Shown here piece after piece: positions 51,651-60,720 of a DNA stretch of 64,000 bases. The stretch spans positions 102,490 through 166,489 of the forward strand of contig NZ_JANUQM010000019.1 in NCBI RefSeq assembly GCF_030386795.1, written 5' to 3'. The position numbers and the translations under genes were made by a program. Source of the DNA: Streptomyces sp. S.PNR 29 (GTDB lineage Bacteria > Actinomycetota > Actinomycetes > Streptomycetales > Streptomycetaceae). The notes beneath the pieces were generated by a model. The model was given only the letters and a program-made list of their open reading frames with translations. It made no database searches and had not been told where the DNA came from. Numbering within the stretch: position 1 is the stretch's first letter; each line of letters opens with the position of its first letter.

Positions 51651-52631
51651 ATGGCAACACTCGTGCAACCTGCCGGCCCGTTCGCCCTCGGCACCTTCTC
51701 GCTTCCGGACGGGGAGCCGTTCCCCGGACTGCTGGCCGGCGGCCGGGTGCTGGACCTCGGCAGGTCCCTGGCCTGGGCGCCGTCCGGGATGCGCGCCGTG
51801 CTGGAGCGGTGGGAGGAGGCCCTGCCCGTCCTGCACACCCTCGCGGGCGAACCCGCCCTGGAGTGGCGCCCGTTGGACGGACTGCGCGTGCACGCCCCCG
51901 TCGAACCGCGCCAGGTCTTCCAGTCCGGCGCCAACTACCGGCAGCACGTGATCGACCTGGAGGTCGCCCACCGCGCCCCCGACGACCCCCGCACGGCCGA
52001 GGAGGCACGCGCCGAGATCGCGGAGATCATGGACCGGCGGGCGGCCGAGGACCTGCCGTACGTGTTCATCGGCCTCCCGAGCGCCATCACCGGCCCGTAC
52101 GACGATGTCGTCCTGCCGGCCTGGGCCGAAAAACCCGACTGGGAGCTGGAGTTGGCGGCCGTCATCGGCAGGCCCGCCCACCGGGTCGGCGTCGAGGAGG
52201 CCCTGGAGTACGTCGCCGGCTACACCATCGCCAACGATCTGACCGACCGGGCCACCGTCTTCCGGCGGGACATGCCGGCCATCGGCACCGACTGGCTGCG
52301 CAGCAAGAACGCCCCCGGCTTCACCCCGCTCGGCCCGTGGATCGTGCCCGCCGAGTCGATCGGGGACCCGGGCGACCTGCGCGTCACCCTGAAACTGAAC
52401 GGCGAGACCATGCAGGACGAGTCCACCAAGGACATGATCTTCGGTGTGGCGCGGATGGTGTCGTACGTCTCCCGGACCGCCCGACTCCTGCCCGGCGACC
52501 TGGTGCTCACGGGCAGCCCGGCCGGAAACGGCATGCACTGGGGCCGCCTGCTGCGCGACGGTGACGTCATGGAGGGTGCCATCACCGGGCTCGGCGTCCA
52601 GCGCACCCGATGCGTCGGGGAGGCCTCGTGA
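51651..52631 (+). CDS. Fumarylacetoacetate hydrolase family protein
   Basis: FAH-fold enzyme of 326 residues, first gene of the aromatic operon. It has an N-terminal domain and a C-terminal catalytic part with FQSGANYRQHVID, the metal-site DWELELAAVIGRPAHR, GYTIANDLTDRATVF and GDLVLTGSPAGNG. It should cleave, hydrate or decarboxylate a ring-cleavage product. ATG at 51651 has GGGAGG 7 nt upstream. Confidence 0.9.
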   Translation: MATLVQPAGPFALGTFSLPDGEPFPGLLAGGRVLDLGRSLAWAPSGMRAVLERWEEALPVLHTLAGEPALEWRPLDGLRVHAPVEPRQVFQSGANYRQHVIDLEVAHRAPDDPRTAEEARAEIAEIMDRRAAEDLPYVFIGLPSAITGPYDDVVLPAWAEKPDWELELAAVIGRPAHRVGVEEALEYVAGYTIANDLTDRATVFRRDMPAIGTDWLRSKNAPGFTPLGPWIVPAESIGDPGDLRVTLKLNGETMQDESTKDMIFGVARMVSYVSRTARLLPGDLVLTGSPAGNGMHWGRLLRDGDVMEGAITGLGVQRTRCVGEAS

Positions 52632-53584
52632 ACCGCCACGATCCCGAGGGTGCGATCGCCGAGGCCGCCAAGGCGTACTCGAACTGGGGACGCTGGGGCG
52701 AGGACGACGTGCTCGGCACGCTGAACTTCCTCGACGAGGCCAAGCGGCGCGAGGGCGCCGCGCTCGTACGACGGGGCGTCAGCTTCTCGCTCTCGCAGTC
52801 CTTCGACATGAACGGCCCGCAGAAGGGCTGGCGCCGGCGCACCAACCCGGTGCACACCATGCTCGACACGGGCACCGACGCCGCCCTCGGCAACCAGGGC
52901 TTCCCGCACGGCATCGGCGGCGCGGACGACGTGATCGCGATGCCGTTGCAGTGCTCCACCCAGTGGGACGGGCTCGGCCACATCTTCGACCACGGCAAGG
53001 CGTGGAACGGACGCGACGCCTCGGCCACCGTCACCTCCGAGGGCGACCTGGTCACCGGCATCGAGCACATGGCCCCGCATGTCGCCGGACGCGGGGTGCT
53101 GCTCGACGTGGGTCGGGTCGCCGGCGAGGACGGCGAGTTGCCCGACGGTTTCGCGATCACCGAGGACCACCTGACCGCGGCCGCCGAGGCGCACGGGGTG
53201 AGCGTGGGCCGGGGGGACCTCGTCGTCGTACGGACCGGGCAGCTGGCCCGCGCCCGGCGGGACGGCTGGGGCGACTACGCGGGCGGGCCCGCGCCGGGCC
53301 TGTCGTTCACCACCGCCGGCTGGCTGCACCGCACCGAGATCGCCGCGATCGCCACCGACACCTGGGGCTTCGAGGTCCGGCCCAACGAGTTCGACCACGC
53401 CTTCCAGCCCCTGCACCAGGTCGTCATCCCCAACATGGGCCTGCTCATCGGCGAGATGTGGGACCTCGACGCCCTCGCCGCGGACTGCGCCGACGACGGC
53501 GTGTACGAGTTCTGGCTCACCGCCGCTCCCCTCCCCATCACCGGCGCTGTCGGCTCCCCCGTGAACCCCGTCGCCGTCAAGTAA
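52628..53584 (+). CDS. Cyclase family protein (PF04199 type)
   Basis: Protein of 318 residues of the kynurenine formamidase/isatin hydrolase-like cyclase family. Metal-binding block: STQWDGLGHIFDHGKAWNG, with GRGVLLDVGRVAG and GDLVVVRTGQL following. Members hydrolyse amides or lactones with a zinc or manganese site. GTG at 52628 overlaps the FAH stop. In this operon it may open a lactone made after ring cleavage. Confidence 0.87.
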   Translation: MNRHDPEGAIAEAAKAYSNWGRWGEDDVLGTLNFLDEAKRREGAALVRRGVSFSLSQSFDMNGPQKGWRRRTNPVHTMLDTGTDAALGNQGFPHGIGGADDVIAMPLQCSTQWDGLGHIFDHGKAWNGRDASATVTSEGDLVTGIEHMAPHVAGRGVLLDVGRVAGEDGELPDGFAITEDHLTAAAEAHGVSVGRGDLVVVRTGQLARARRDGWGDYAGGPAPGLSFTTAGWLHRTEIAAIATDTWGFEVRPNEFDHAFQPLHQVVIPNMGLLIGEMWDLDALAADCADDGVYEFWLTAAPLPITGAVGSPVNPVAVK

Positions 53585-53647
53585 CCCGCCGAGCCGTACT
53601 CCCGCCGCCCGAAGCCGCGCGGCCCGACCTCGGGAGGTATCCCCGAC

Positions 53648-54784
53648 ATGGCTGACAGCCTCAACCGAAGAATCCTCGTCGTCGGCGGCGGCGCCTCCGG
53701 CAACGCCGTGACCGTCCTGCTGCGCCGGGCCGGCATCGCCGTCGACCTGATCGAGGCCAAGCCCGACTGGAACGCCACCACCGGCTCCGGCATCACCCTC
53801 CAGGGCAACGCCCTGCGCGTCCTGCGCGAACTGGGAGTGTGGGATCAGGTGGAGGCCTCCGGGTTCCCTTACAGCGAGGTGGGCCTGACCGCCCCCGACG
53901 GCACCGTGCTGGTCGTCGTCGAGGACATCCGGACCGGCGGCGACGACCTGCCCGCCACCCTCGGCATGCAGCGCCCGCAGCTCCAGCAGATCCTCATCGA
54001 AGCGGTCCGCGCCTGCGGCGCCACCGTCCGCCTGGGCACCACCGCCGAGTCCCTGGAGCAGGACGCCGACGGTGTCTCGGTGCGGTTCAGCGACGGCACC
54101 GAGGGCCGCTACGACCTGGTGATCGGCGCCGACGGCCTGGGCTCCGCCACCCGCGCCGCGATCGGCGTCACCGACCGGCCCGAGCCGACCGGCATGGCCA
54201 TCTGGCGTATCGCCGCCCCCCGGCCCGAGAGCGTGACGCGCACCGACCTCGCCTACGGAGGCCCGGCCTACATCGCGGGCTACACCCCCACCGGCGACAA
54301 CACCCTCTACGCGTACCTCGTCGAAGGGTGCCGCGCCCGCTCCTCCGTCGACCCGGCCGACTACGCCGACGAGATGCGCCGACTGGCGCAGGGGTACGGC
54401 GGGTCCTGGCCGGAGATCACCCAGCACATCACCGATCCCGGACAGGTCAACTACACCTGGTTCAACCGGCTGCTGGTCGAGGGCTCCTGGCACCGCGGCC
54501 GGGTCGTGCTGATCGGCGACGCCGCCCACTGCTGCCCGCCCACCATCGCCCAGGGCGCGGCCATGTCCCTGGAGGACGCCCTCGTCCTCGCCGAACTGCT
54601 CACGAGCGGCCGGGACTGGGACGACGAGCTGTTCCAGGGCTACTACGAGCGCCGCGCACCCCGGGTGCGGACCGTCGTCGAGGCGTCCGTGCAGATCGGC
54701 CAGTGGCAGCTCGACCGCGTGCGCGACGCCGATGTGCCCGGGCTGATCGGCCGCACGATGAACATCCTGAAGGAGCTGCCGTGA
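53648..54784 (+). CDS. FAD-dependent aromatic monooxygenase
   Basis: Class A flavin monooxygenase of 378 residues, as salicylate or 3-hydroxybenzoate hydroxylases: FAD motif ILVVGGGASGNAVTVLLRRAG, the DG motif YDLVIGADGLGSATRAAIG, and VVLIGDAAHCCPPTIAQGAAMSLEDA. It should hydroxylate the ring with NAD(P)H and oxygen before cleavage. A 63-bp gap precedes it; the next gene overlaps by 4 nt. Confidence 0.9.
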   Translation: MADSLNRRILVVGGGASGNAVTVLLRRAGIAVDLIEAKPDWNATTGSGITLQGNALRVLRELGVWDQVEASGFPYSEVGLTAPDGTVLVVVEDIRTGGDDLPATLGMQRPQLQQILIEAVRACGATVRLGTTAESLEQDADGVSVRFSDGTEGRYDLVIGADGLGSATRAAIGVTDRPEPTGMAIWRIAAPRPESVTRTDLAYGGPAYIAGYTPTGDNTLYAYLVEGCRARSSVDPADYADEMRRLAQGYGGSWPEITQHITDPGQVNYTWFNRLLVEGSWHRGRVVLIGDAAHCCPPTIAQGAAMSLEDALVLAELLTSGRDWDDELFQGYYERRAPRVRTVVEASVQIGQWQLDRVRDADVPGLIGRTMNILKELP

Positions 54785-55776
54785 ACGGACTCACGGTGGA
54801 CGTGCACGCGCACGTCCTGCTCCCCGAGGTCGACGCCCTCGTGGCGGACCTGCCCGGACTGGCCCGGGCCCGCGCCCTCGACGCCCGCCGCAACGGCCCC
54901 GCGGCCCTCGCCGTCAGCGGCCCCATGGTCCGCGAGCGCGCGCCGAGGATGACCGACGTCCGCCTCCGGCTGGCCACGATGGACGCGCAGGGCGTGGACG
55001 TCCAGCTGGTCAGCCCGTCCCCCTCGCACTACCACTACTGGACGGACCAGGAGACGGCCGAGAAGGTGTGCCGGCTCGCGGCCGAGGCGACGGCGGCCCA
55101 CTGCGCCCAGGCTCCCGGGCGGCTGTACGGCCTCGGCCTCGTGCCCCTGCAGCACCCGCAGCTGGCTGTACGTTCCCTCGAACACGCCCTGGAGCAGGGC
55201 CTGTCGGGTGTCGAGATCTCCAGTCACGCCCCGGGCCGCGAGCTGTCCGACCCGGCGTACGAACCCTTCTGGACCCGCGCCGAGGAGACCGGCGCCATCG
55301 TCTTCCTGCACCCTTTCGGCTGCACCCTCGACGAGCGCCTGGACCGGTGGTACCTGTCCAACACCGTCGGCCAGCCGACCGAGAACGCCGTCGCGCTGTC
55401 CCACCTGATCTTCTCCGGGGTACTGGACCGGCACCCCGGGCTGACGGTGATCGCCGCGCACGGTGGCGGCTACCTGCCCACCCACATCGGCCGCTCCGAC
55501 CACGCCTGGCGGGCCCGCCCCGACGCCCGGGGCTGCGCACGGGAGCCGAGCAGCTACCTGAAGCGGCTGTACTTCGACTCCCTCGTCCACGACCCCCACG
55601 TGCTGCGGGAGCTGGTCCGCGCCGCCGGCCCGGACCGGATCCTGCTCGGCTCCGACTTCCCCTTCGACATGGGCACCGAGGACCCGCTGGGCGCGCTGCG
55701 CGCCGCGGGCCTGCCCGAGGCCGACTTCCACGCCGTACGAGGCGGCAACGCAGCCGCCCTGCTGAAGAAGGACTGA
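54781..55776 (+). CDS. Amidohydrolase-family decarboxylase (ACMSD-like)
   Basis: Metal-dependent amidohydrolase of 331 residues in the ACMSD/resorcylate-decarboxylase group. The N-terminal metal motif is VDVHAHVLLPE, a His is in VFLHPFGCTLDERL, another in VIAAHGGGYLPTHIGR, and the closing Asp is in LLGSDFPFDMG. Such enzymes remove carboxylates without oxidation. GTG at 54781 overlaps the monooxygenase stop by 4 nt. Confidence 0.88.
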   Translation: MNGLTVDVHAHVLLPEVDALVADLPGLARARALDARRNGPAALAVSGPMVRERAPRMTDVRLRLATMDAQGVDVQLVSPSPSHYHYWTDQETAEKVCRLAAEATAAHCAQAPGRLYGLGLVPLQHPQLAVRSLEHALEQGLSGVEISSHAPGRELSDPAYEPFWTRAEETGAIVFLHPFGCTLDERLDRWYLSNTVGQPTENAVALSHLIFSGVLDRHPGLTVIAAHGGGYLPTHIGRSDHAWRARPDARGCAREPSSYLKRLYFDSLVHDPHVLRELVRAAGPDRILLGSDFPFDMGTEDPLGALRAAGLPEADFHAVRGGNAAALLKKD

Positions 55777-55780
55777 CCCG

Positions 55781-56713
55781 ATGCGTCTGCTCACCCACCT
55801 GCGGCACGTCGACCTCGCCGTGCCCGACTACGACAAGCAACTCGACTTCTACGCCGGCGTCTGGGGCCTGACCAAGGTCGCCGAGGACTCCGGGATCTCC
55901 TTCCTCGCCGCCGAGGGCAGCCCCGAGAGGTACGTCGTGCGGCTGCGCAGGGCCGACGAGAAGCGTCTCGACCTGGTCTCCTACGGGGCCGGCAGCCCGG
56001 CCGACGTCGACACCCTGGCCGACCGGCTCCTCTCCCAGGGCGTGCGGTTGATCTCCCAGCCGGGGAAGCTCGACACCCCCGGCGGTGGTTACGGCTTCCG
56101 CTTCTTCGACGTCGACGGCCGCACCATCGAGGTATCCGCCGACGTCGAGGCCCGGCAGCACCGCAGGATCGAGGAGAAGGAATCCATCCCGGTCCGCCTG
56201 TCGCACGTGGTGCTCAACTCCCCGGACCTGAACAGGACCCGTGAGTGGTACGAGCGTCACCTCGGCTTCCGCCTCTCCGACACGCTCAGCTCGCCGCACA
56301 TGGGCGAGGTCATGCACTTCATGCGGATCAGCAACCAGCACCACTCCATGGCCATCGCCCAGGGCCCGCACACCTCCCTGCACCACGTCTCCTTCGAGAT
56401 GCGCGGCCTGGACGAGTACATGCGCGGCTCCGGCCGCGTGATGCGCGCCGGTCACCGCAAGATCTGGGGCCCGGGCCGGCACATGGCGGGCGACAACACC
56501 TTCACGTACTTCCTCGACCCGCACGGCAACACGGTCGAGTACACCACCGAGCTGGAGGAGCTGGACGAGGACACCTGGCACCCTCACGTCTACGACTTCT
56601 CCCGGCCCGAGGTCACCGACCAGTGGGGCACCGCGAACCCCATGAACGAACTGGTCGCCAAGGAGTCGTTCAACGACGTCGACCGCGGCGTCTTCGTCGC
56701 GCCGCCGGTGTGA
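55781..56713 (+). CDS. VOC-family extradiol dioxygenase
   Basis: Two-domain ring-cleavage dioxygenase of 310 residues. Domain 1: THLRHVDLAVPDYDKQLDFY. Domain 2 holds the metal triad: His in RLSHVVLNSPDL, His in SLHHVSFEM, and Glu in GNTVEYTTELE. The overall layout is that of catechol 2,3-dioxygenase-like proteins. It follows the decarboxylase by 4 bp. It is a second, different extradiol enzyme from the one at 22065. Confidence 0.9.
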   Translation: MRLLTHLRHVDLAVPDYDKQLDFYAGVWGLTKVAEDSGISFLAAEGSPERYVVRLRRADEKRLDLVSYGAGSPADVDTLADRLLSQGVRLISQPGKLDTPGGGYGFRFFDVDGRTIEVSADVEARQHRRIEEKESIPVRLSHVVLNSPDLNRTREWYERHLGFRLSDTLSSPHMGEVMHFMRISNQHHSMAIAQGPHTSLHHVSFEMRGLDEYMRGSGRVMRAGHRKIWGPGRHMAGDNTFTYFLDPHGNTVEYTTELEELDEDTWHPHVYDFSRPEVTDQWGTANPMNELVAKESFNDVDRGVFVAPPV

Positions 56714-56724
56714 GGGCATCCGCC

Positions 56725-57651
56725 ATGCGCATCGCCAGTTACGTGCACGAGGGGCGCCGCCACTGCGGCGTCGTGGAGGGCACCGTCGTACGGGCCCTGC
56801 CCGACGGCACCGCACCACTAGCAGCCGTCGGGGTCCGACCCGTGGGTGCCGCCGTCCCGCTGTCGGAGGTACGCCTGCTGCCCCCGCTGGAGCCGCCCAC
56901 CGTGCGGGACTTCGTCACGTTCGAGGAGCATGTCGAGGGCGTACGACGGTCCGTGGACGGGGCCGGCGGGGTGCCGGAGCAGTGGTACCGCGCCCCGACG
57001 TTCTACTTCACCAACCCCTACGCCGTGTACGGCCCGTACGACGACATCCCCATGCCCCCGGGGTCGAGCGTGCTCGACTTCGAGCTGGAGGTGGCCGCCG
57101 TGATCGGCAAGGAGGGCCGCGACCTCACCCCCGAGCAGGCCCGCGACCACATCGTCGGCTACACCGTCCTCAACGACTGGTCCGCCCGCGACCTGCAGTC
57201 CGCCGAGATGAGGGTGGGCCTCGGCCCGTGCAAGGGCAAGGACACCGCCACCACGCTGGGTCCCTGCCTGGTCACCGCCGACGAACTGGAGCGGTACCGC
57301 GACGCGGACGGCTTTCTGCGCCTGGCGCTGACGGCCCGCGTCAACGGCGAGGTGGTCGGCAGGGACCTGCTGTCCCACATGAGCTGGACCTTCGAGGAGA
57401 TGGTCGCGTACGCCTCCCGCGGCACCGTCGTCCGCCCCGGCGACGTCCTCGGCTCGGGCACCTGCGGCAACGGCGGCTGCCTGGCGGAGCTGTGGGGCGT
57501 ACGGGGCAGGCAGGACCCGCCGCCGCTGAAGCCGGGCGACACCGTCACCCTCACCGTCGAAGGCATCGGCACCGTCTCCAACACCGTGGTCCCGGGCGCG
57601 GTGCCGGTGCCGCTGCCGGCCGGCCGCCGCCGCAGCCGGGAGCGGCCGTGA
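56725..57651 (+). CDS. Second FAH family protein of the operon
   Basis: FAH-fold enzyme of 308 residues: FTNPYAVYGPYDDIPMPPGS, the metal-site LDFELEVAAVIGKEGRD, GYTVLNDWSARDLQ and the closing GDVLGSGTCGNGGCLAEL. It differs clearly from the first FAH (51651), so two hydrolytic steps are likely. ATG at 56725 has GAGGG 7 nt upstream; GTG 56710 would overlap the dioxygenase stop. Confidence 0.9.
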   Translation: MRIASYVHEGRRHCGVVEGTVVRALPDGTAPLAAVGVRPVGAAVPLSEVRLLPPLEPPTVRDFVTFEEHVEGVRRSVDGAGGVPEQWYRAPTFYFTNPYAVYGPYDDIPMPPGSSVLDFELEVAAVIGKEGRDLTPEQARDHIVGYTVLNDWSARDLQSAEMRVGLGPCKGKDTATTLGPCLVTADELERYRDADGFLRLALTARVNGEVVGRDLLSHMSWTFEEMVAYASRGTVVRPGDVLGSGTCGNGGCLAELWGVRGRQDPPPLKPGDTVTLTVEGIGTVSNTVVPGAVPVPLPAGRRRSRERP

Positions 57652-58388
57652 GCGACCGGTGTCCCAGGCTGCTCGGCAGGGTCGTCGTCGTCACGGGCGC
57701 GGCCCGGGGGCAGGGTGCCGCCGAGGCCGAGGCGCTGACCCGCGAGGGCGCCCATGTGATCGCCACCGACGTGACCGAGGCACCCGGCTGCCGCCGGCTC
57801 GACGTCACACGCGACCAGGAGTGGGCCGCACTCGCCGCCGAGCTCAAGGAGTCGTACGGCCATGTCCACGGCCTGGTGAACAACGCGGGCATCACCTGGC
57901 GCGCCCGCCTCGGCGACGTACGTCCGGACGACTTCCACCGGGTGCACGCGGTCAACGTCACCGGTCCGCTGCTGGGCATCCAGCACCTCGCCCCGCTGAT
58001 GCCGCCGGGGTCGTCCGTCGTCAACGTCGGCTCGACGGCCGCGCTCACCGGCCACTACCCGGTCGCCTACACGGCGAGCAAATGGGCGCTGCGGGGCCTG
58101 TCGAAGGCGGCCGCCCTGGAGCTCGGCCCCCGCGGCATCCGCGTCAACACCATCCACCCCGGCTACATCGAGACCGACATGACCGCCTCCGCGGCCCCCG
58201 CCTTCCGTGCGGCGAACATCCGCGAGACCCCGCTCGGCCGCACCGGCACCGTCGACGAGGTCACCCCGCTCGTCGTGTTCCTCCTCTCCGCCGAGGCGTC
58301 CTTCATCACCGGCGCCGAGATCCCCGTGGACGGAGGTCTCACCGCCCACGGAGGCGCCAAGTCCGTGTCGGATGCACTGCGTTCATGA
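57648..58388 (+). CDS. Short-chain dehydrogenase/reductase
   Basis: SDR of 246 residues: VVVTGAARGQGAAEAEAL (cofactor), LVNNAGITWRARLGDV, Ser in VVNVGSTAALTG, Tyr/Lys in YTASKWALRGLSKAAALEL, and a C-terminal GAEIPVDGGLTAHGG. GTG at 57648 overlaps the FAH stop. It is the last gene of the aromatic operon and may oxidise a dihydrodiol or reduce a keto intermediate. Confidence 0.9.
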   Translation: MSDRCPRLLGRVVVVTGAARGQGAAEAEALTREGAHVIATDVTEAPGCRRLDVTRDQEWAALAAELKESYGHVHGLVNNAGITWRARLGDVRPDDFHRVHAVNVTGPLLGIQHLAPLMPPGSSVVNVGSTAALTGHYPVAYTASKWALRGLSKAAALELGPRGIRVNTIHPGYIETDMTASAAPAFRAANIRETPLGRTGTVDEVTPLVVFLLSAEASFITGAEIPVDGGLTAHGGAKSVSDALRS

Positions 58389-58464
58389 CAGCCGTGGCGT
58401 GGACGGGCAGGGCCCTGCGAGTTGCGGACAGAAGGTGTCCGCGATCGGCGCTAGCGTGCGGAGC

Positions 58465-59589
58465 ATGACCAAGCGGAGCGTGACCAAGACGACGACCCCG
58501 GCGGGCCCCGTGCTCGGCACCCGCGCCCTGAACCGCGCCACTCTCGCCCGGCAGCTCCTGCTGAGCCGCTCGCCGATGTCCGCGAAGGCCGCCGTCGAGC
58601 ATCTGGTCGGCCTTCAGGCGCAGAACGTGAAGCCCCCGTACTACGCGCTCGCCGCCCGCCTCGACGGCTTCGCACCCGAGGAGCTGTCCCGGCTGATGGC
58701 CGACCGCGAGGTCGTCCGGATCGTCACCCTGCGCTCGACCATCCACACCCACACCGCCGACGACTGCCTCACCCTGCGGCCGCTGGTGCAGCCGGCCCGG
58801 GACCGCGAGATCAACACCTTCCGCAAGGGGCTCGCCGGCGTCGACCTGGACCGGCTCGCCGCGCTGGCCCGCGACCTGGTCGAGGCCGAACCCCGCACCA
58901 TGGGGCAGCTGCGCGAGGCGCTGCTCGCCGAGTGGCCCGACGCCGACCCGCAGGCCCTGTCCGTCGCCGCCCGCTGCCGTCTCCCGCTGGTCCAGGTCAC
59001 CCCGCGCGGACTGTGGGGCAGGAGTGGCCAGGTCGCCCTCACCACCGCCGAACACTGGCTGGGCCGGCCCGCCGAGCCGGCCCCCGCTCCGGACGCGACC
59101 GTACTGCGCTACCTCGGCGCCTTCGGCCCGGCGTCCGTGAAGGACATGCAGACCTGGTCGGGACTGACGCGGCTGCGCGACGCCTTCGAGCGGCTGCGTC
59201 CCGGGCTCGTCACCTTCCGGGACGAGAAGGGAACCGAACTCTTCGACCTGCCCGACGCTCCCCGCCCCGACCCCGGCACCCCGGCCCCGCCCCGCTTCCT
59301 GCCCGAGTTCGACAACCTGCTCCTCTCCCACGCCGACCGCACCCGTGTCGTGCCGCCCGAGCACCGGGGCCGCACCTGGCAGGGAAACCTCGCCCACAGC
59401 GCCCTCCTCGTCGACGGCTTCCTGGCCGGGGTGTGGCGGCTGGAGCCGGACGCGCTGGTGATCGAGCCCTTCGGGGGGCTCAGCAAGGCCCAGCGGGAGG
59501 AGGTCACGGCGGAGGGGGAGCGGATGCTGAGGGTGCTGCACGGGGAGTCGTCGTACGACATCCGCTTCGGGACCGTGCGGAAGCGGTGA
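58465..59589 (+). CDS. Winged-helix AlkZ/YcaQ-like (HTH_42) protein
   Basis: Protein of 374 residues of the family that contains the DNA glycosylases AlkZ and AlkX (YcaQ). It opens with a winged-helix set (ALNRATLARQLLLSRSPMSAKAAVEHLVGLQAQN), carrying Q51-A-Q53, which fits the catalytic Q-x-Q motif of AlkZ-like proteins. The C-terminal part has RFLPEFDNLLLSHADR. Family members remove bulky or alkylated adducts or unhook crosslinks. ATG at 58465 has GCGGAG upstream. Glycosylase activity is inferred from motif only. Confidence 0.82.
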   Translation: MTKRSVTKTTTPAGPVLGTRALNRATLARQLLLSRSPMSAKAAVEHLVGLQAQNVKPPYYALAARLDGFAPEELSRLMADREVVRIVTLRSTIHTHTADDCLTLRPLVQPARDREINTFRKGLAGVDLDRLAALARDLVEAEPRTMGQLREALLAEWPDADPQALSVAARCRLPLVQVTPRGLWGRSGQVALTTAEHWLGRPAEPAPAPDATVLRYLGAFGPASVKDMQTWSGLTRLRDAFERLRPGLVTFRDEKGTELFDLPDAPRPDPGTPAPPRFLPEFDNLLLSHADRTRVVPPEHRGRTWQGNLAHSALLVDGFLAGVWRLEPDALVIEPFGGLSKAQREEVTAEGERMLRVLHGESSYDIRFGTVRKR

Positions 59590-59609
59590 CCGTCGCCCGG
59601 ACATGGAAA

Positions 59610-59650
59610 GGGGGCGTTGCGGGCCGCTCGTGGTGGCTCGCAACGCCCCC
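59610..59650. terminator. Bidirectional hairpin between AlkZ-like and protease genes
   Basis: GGGGGCGTTGCG (59610-59621) pairs perfectly with CGCAACGCCCCC (59639-59650) across a 17-nt loop. The flanking genes are convergent. Confidence 0.88.
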
Positions 59651-59699
59651 TGGTATGTCACCTGAGGGGTGCTCAGGAGTTCTTGCCCGGTCTGCTCGG

Positions 59700-60491
59700 C
59701 TACGAGTTGACCTGCGCGGTCACCAGGCTGGAGAAGGTGGTCAGCCGGGTGTAGACACCCGGGTAACCGGCCTGGGCGCAGCCCTCGCCCCAGGAAGTGA
59801 TGCCTGCCAGGACGCCCCCTATGAGCAGGGGACCGCCGCTGTCGCCCTGGCAGGTGTCAACGCCGCCGGAGGTGTATCCGGCGCAGACCATCTCGTTCGC
59901 GACGAAGTCGGAGCCGTACGAGCTGCTGCAGCTGGAGTTGGACACGATCGGCACGGTCGCGGTGCGCAGCTGGTTGGAGGAGCTGCCACCCGAGGAGGTG
60001 GTGCCCCAGCCGATGATGCGGGCGGTGGTGCCGGCCGCGTACACGGAGGTGTCCGTCGACGAGACGTACTTCGCCGTGGTGTACGGCATCGAGGTCGACA
60101 GCGTCAGCACGGCCACGTCCTCGCCCTTGGTGGCCGTGGTGTAGCTCGGGTGGATCCAGATCTTGCTGACTCTGCTGACCGTGCCGTTGGTGCCGTTGAG
60201 GTAGGTGCGGCCGCCGACGACGCGCACGCTGCTGGTGGTCTCGCCGACCATGCAGTGGGCCGCGGTGACCACCTTGGTCGGAGACACCAGCGTGCCGCCG
60301 CAGAACTGGTTCTGCGAGGCGTCCGTGATCTGCATCATGAACGGGTACGCGGTCGTCGTGGTCGTCGTACCGCCGACGATGGGCTGCGGGGCGGCCACGG
60401 CGGTGGGGGCGGTGAGCAGCGCGGTCGCGGCGGCGGCAGCGGTGGCCGCGACGACGGCGGCGGCCTTCTTGGCACGGGTGAGCCCGAACAT
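59700..60491 (-). CDS. Secreted trypsin-like serine protease
   Basis: S1 protease of 263 residues. A signal peptide with basic start (MFGLTRAKKA) and Ala-rich core is followed by a very short pro-segment (APQP) and the mature start IVGGTTTTTT. The catalytic triad is His79 in TAAHC, Asp125 in GEDVAVL and Ser218 in QGDSGGP; Asp212 at the base of the S1 pocket gives trypsin-type Arg/Lys specificity. Layout is like S. griseus trypsin (SprT). ATG at 60491 has AGGAG 4 nt upstream. The divergent or nearby LAL regulator (60721) is a candidate regulator. Confidence 0.93.
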   Translation of the reverse strand: MFGLTRAKKAAAVVAATAAAAATALLTAPTAVAAPQPIVGGTTTTTTAYPFMMQITDASQNQFCGGTLVSPTKVVTAAHCMVGETTSSVRVVGGRTYLNGTNGTVSRVSKIWIHPSYTTATKGEDVAVLTLSTSMPYTTAKYVSSTDTSVYAAGTTARIIGWGTTSSGGSSSNQLRTATVPIVSNSSCSSSYGSDFVANEMVCAGYTSGGVDTCQGDSGGPLLIGGVLAGITSWGEGCAQAGYPGVYTRLTTFSSLVTAQVNS

Positions 60492-60632
60492 GGGTCTCCT
60501 CATCGGATTGCCGGTGGGGGGTCGCACGGTGGGGGTGGTGCACGGGGGCCGCTGTCGGGACCGGCCCCCGTGTGCCCGGGCGAGCGGCACGGATCCACGC
60601 TAGAAGTCGGAGGATCGACCTCCCAATGAGGG

Positions 60633-60649
60633 AACCCCCTAAGGGAGTT
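60633..60649. promoter_or_regulatory. AACCCCCTAAGGGAGTT near-palindrome in the protease promoter region
   Basis: Seven of eight pairs match around a central A. It lies 142 bp before the protease start and 72 bp downstream of the LAL stop. CCCTAAGGG-type sites are typical of LuxR/NarL-class HTH proteins, so the LAL product could bind here. Confidence 0.4.
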
Positions 60650-60720
60650 GGGCAGGGAAAACCCTCGGTGGCCGCTCGGCGGACCCTGCGGATCGGCGCG
60701 TACGGCACACTCCGCGCGGC

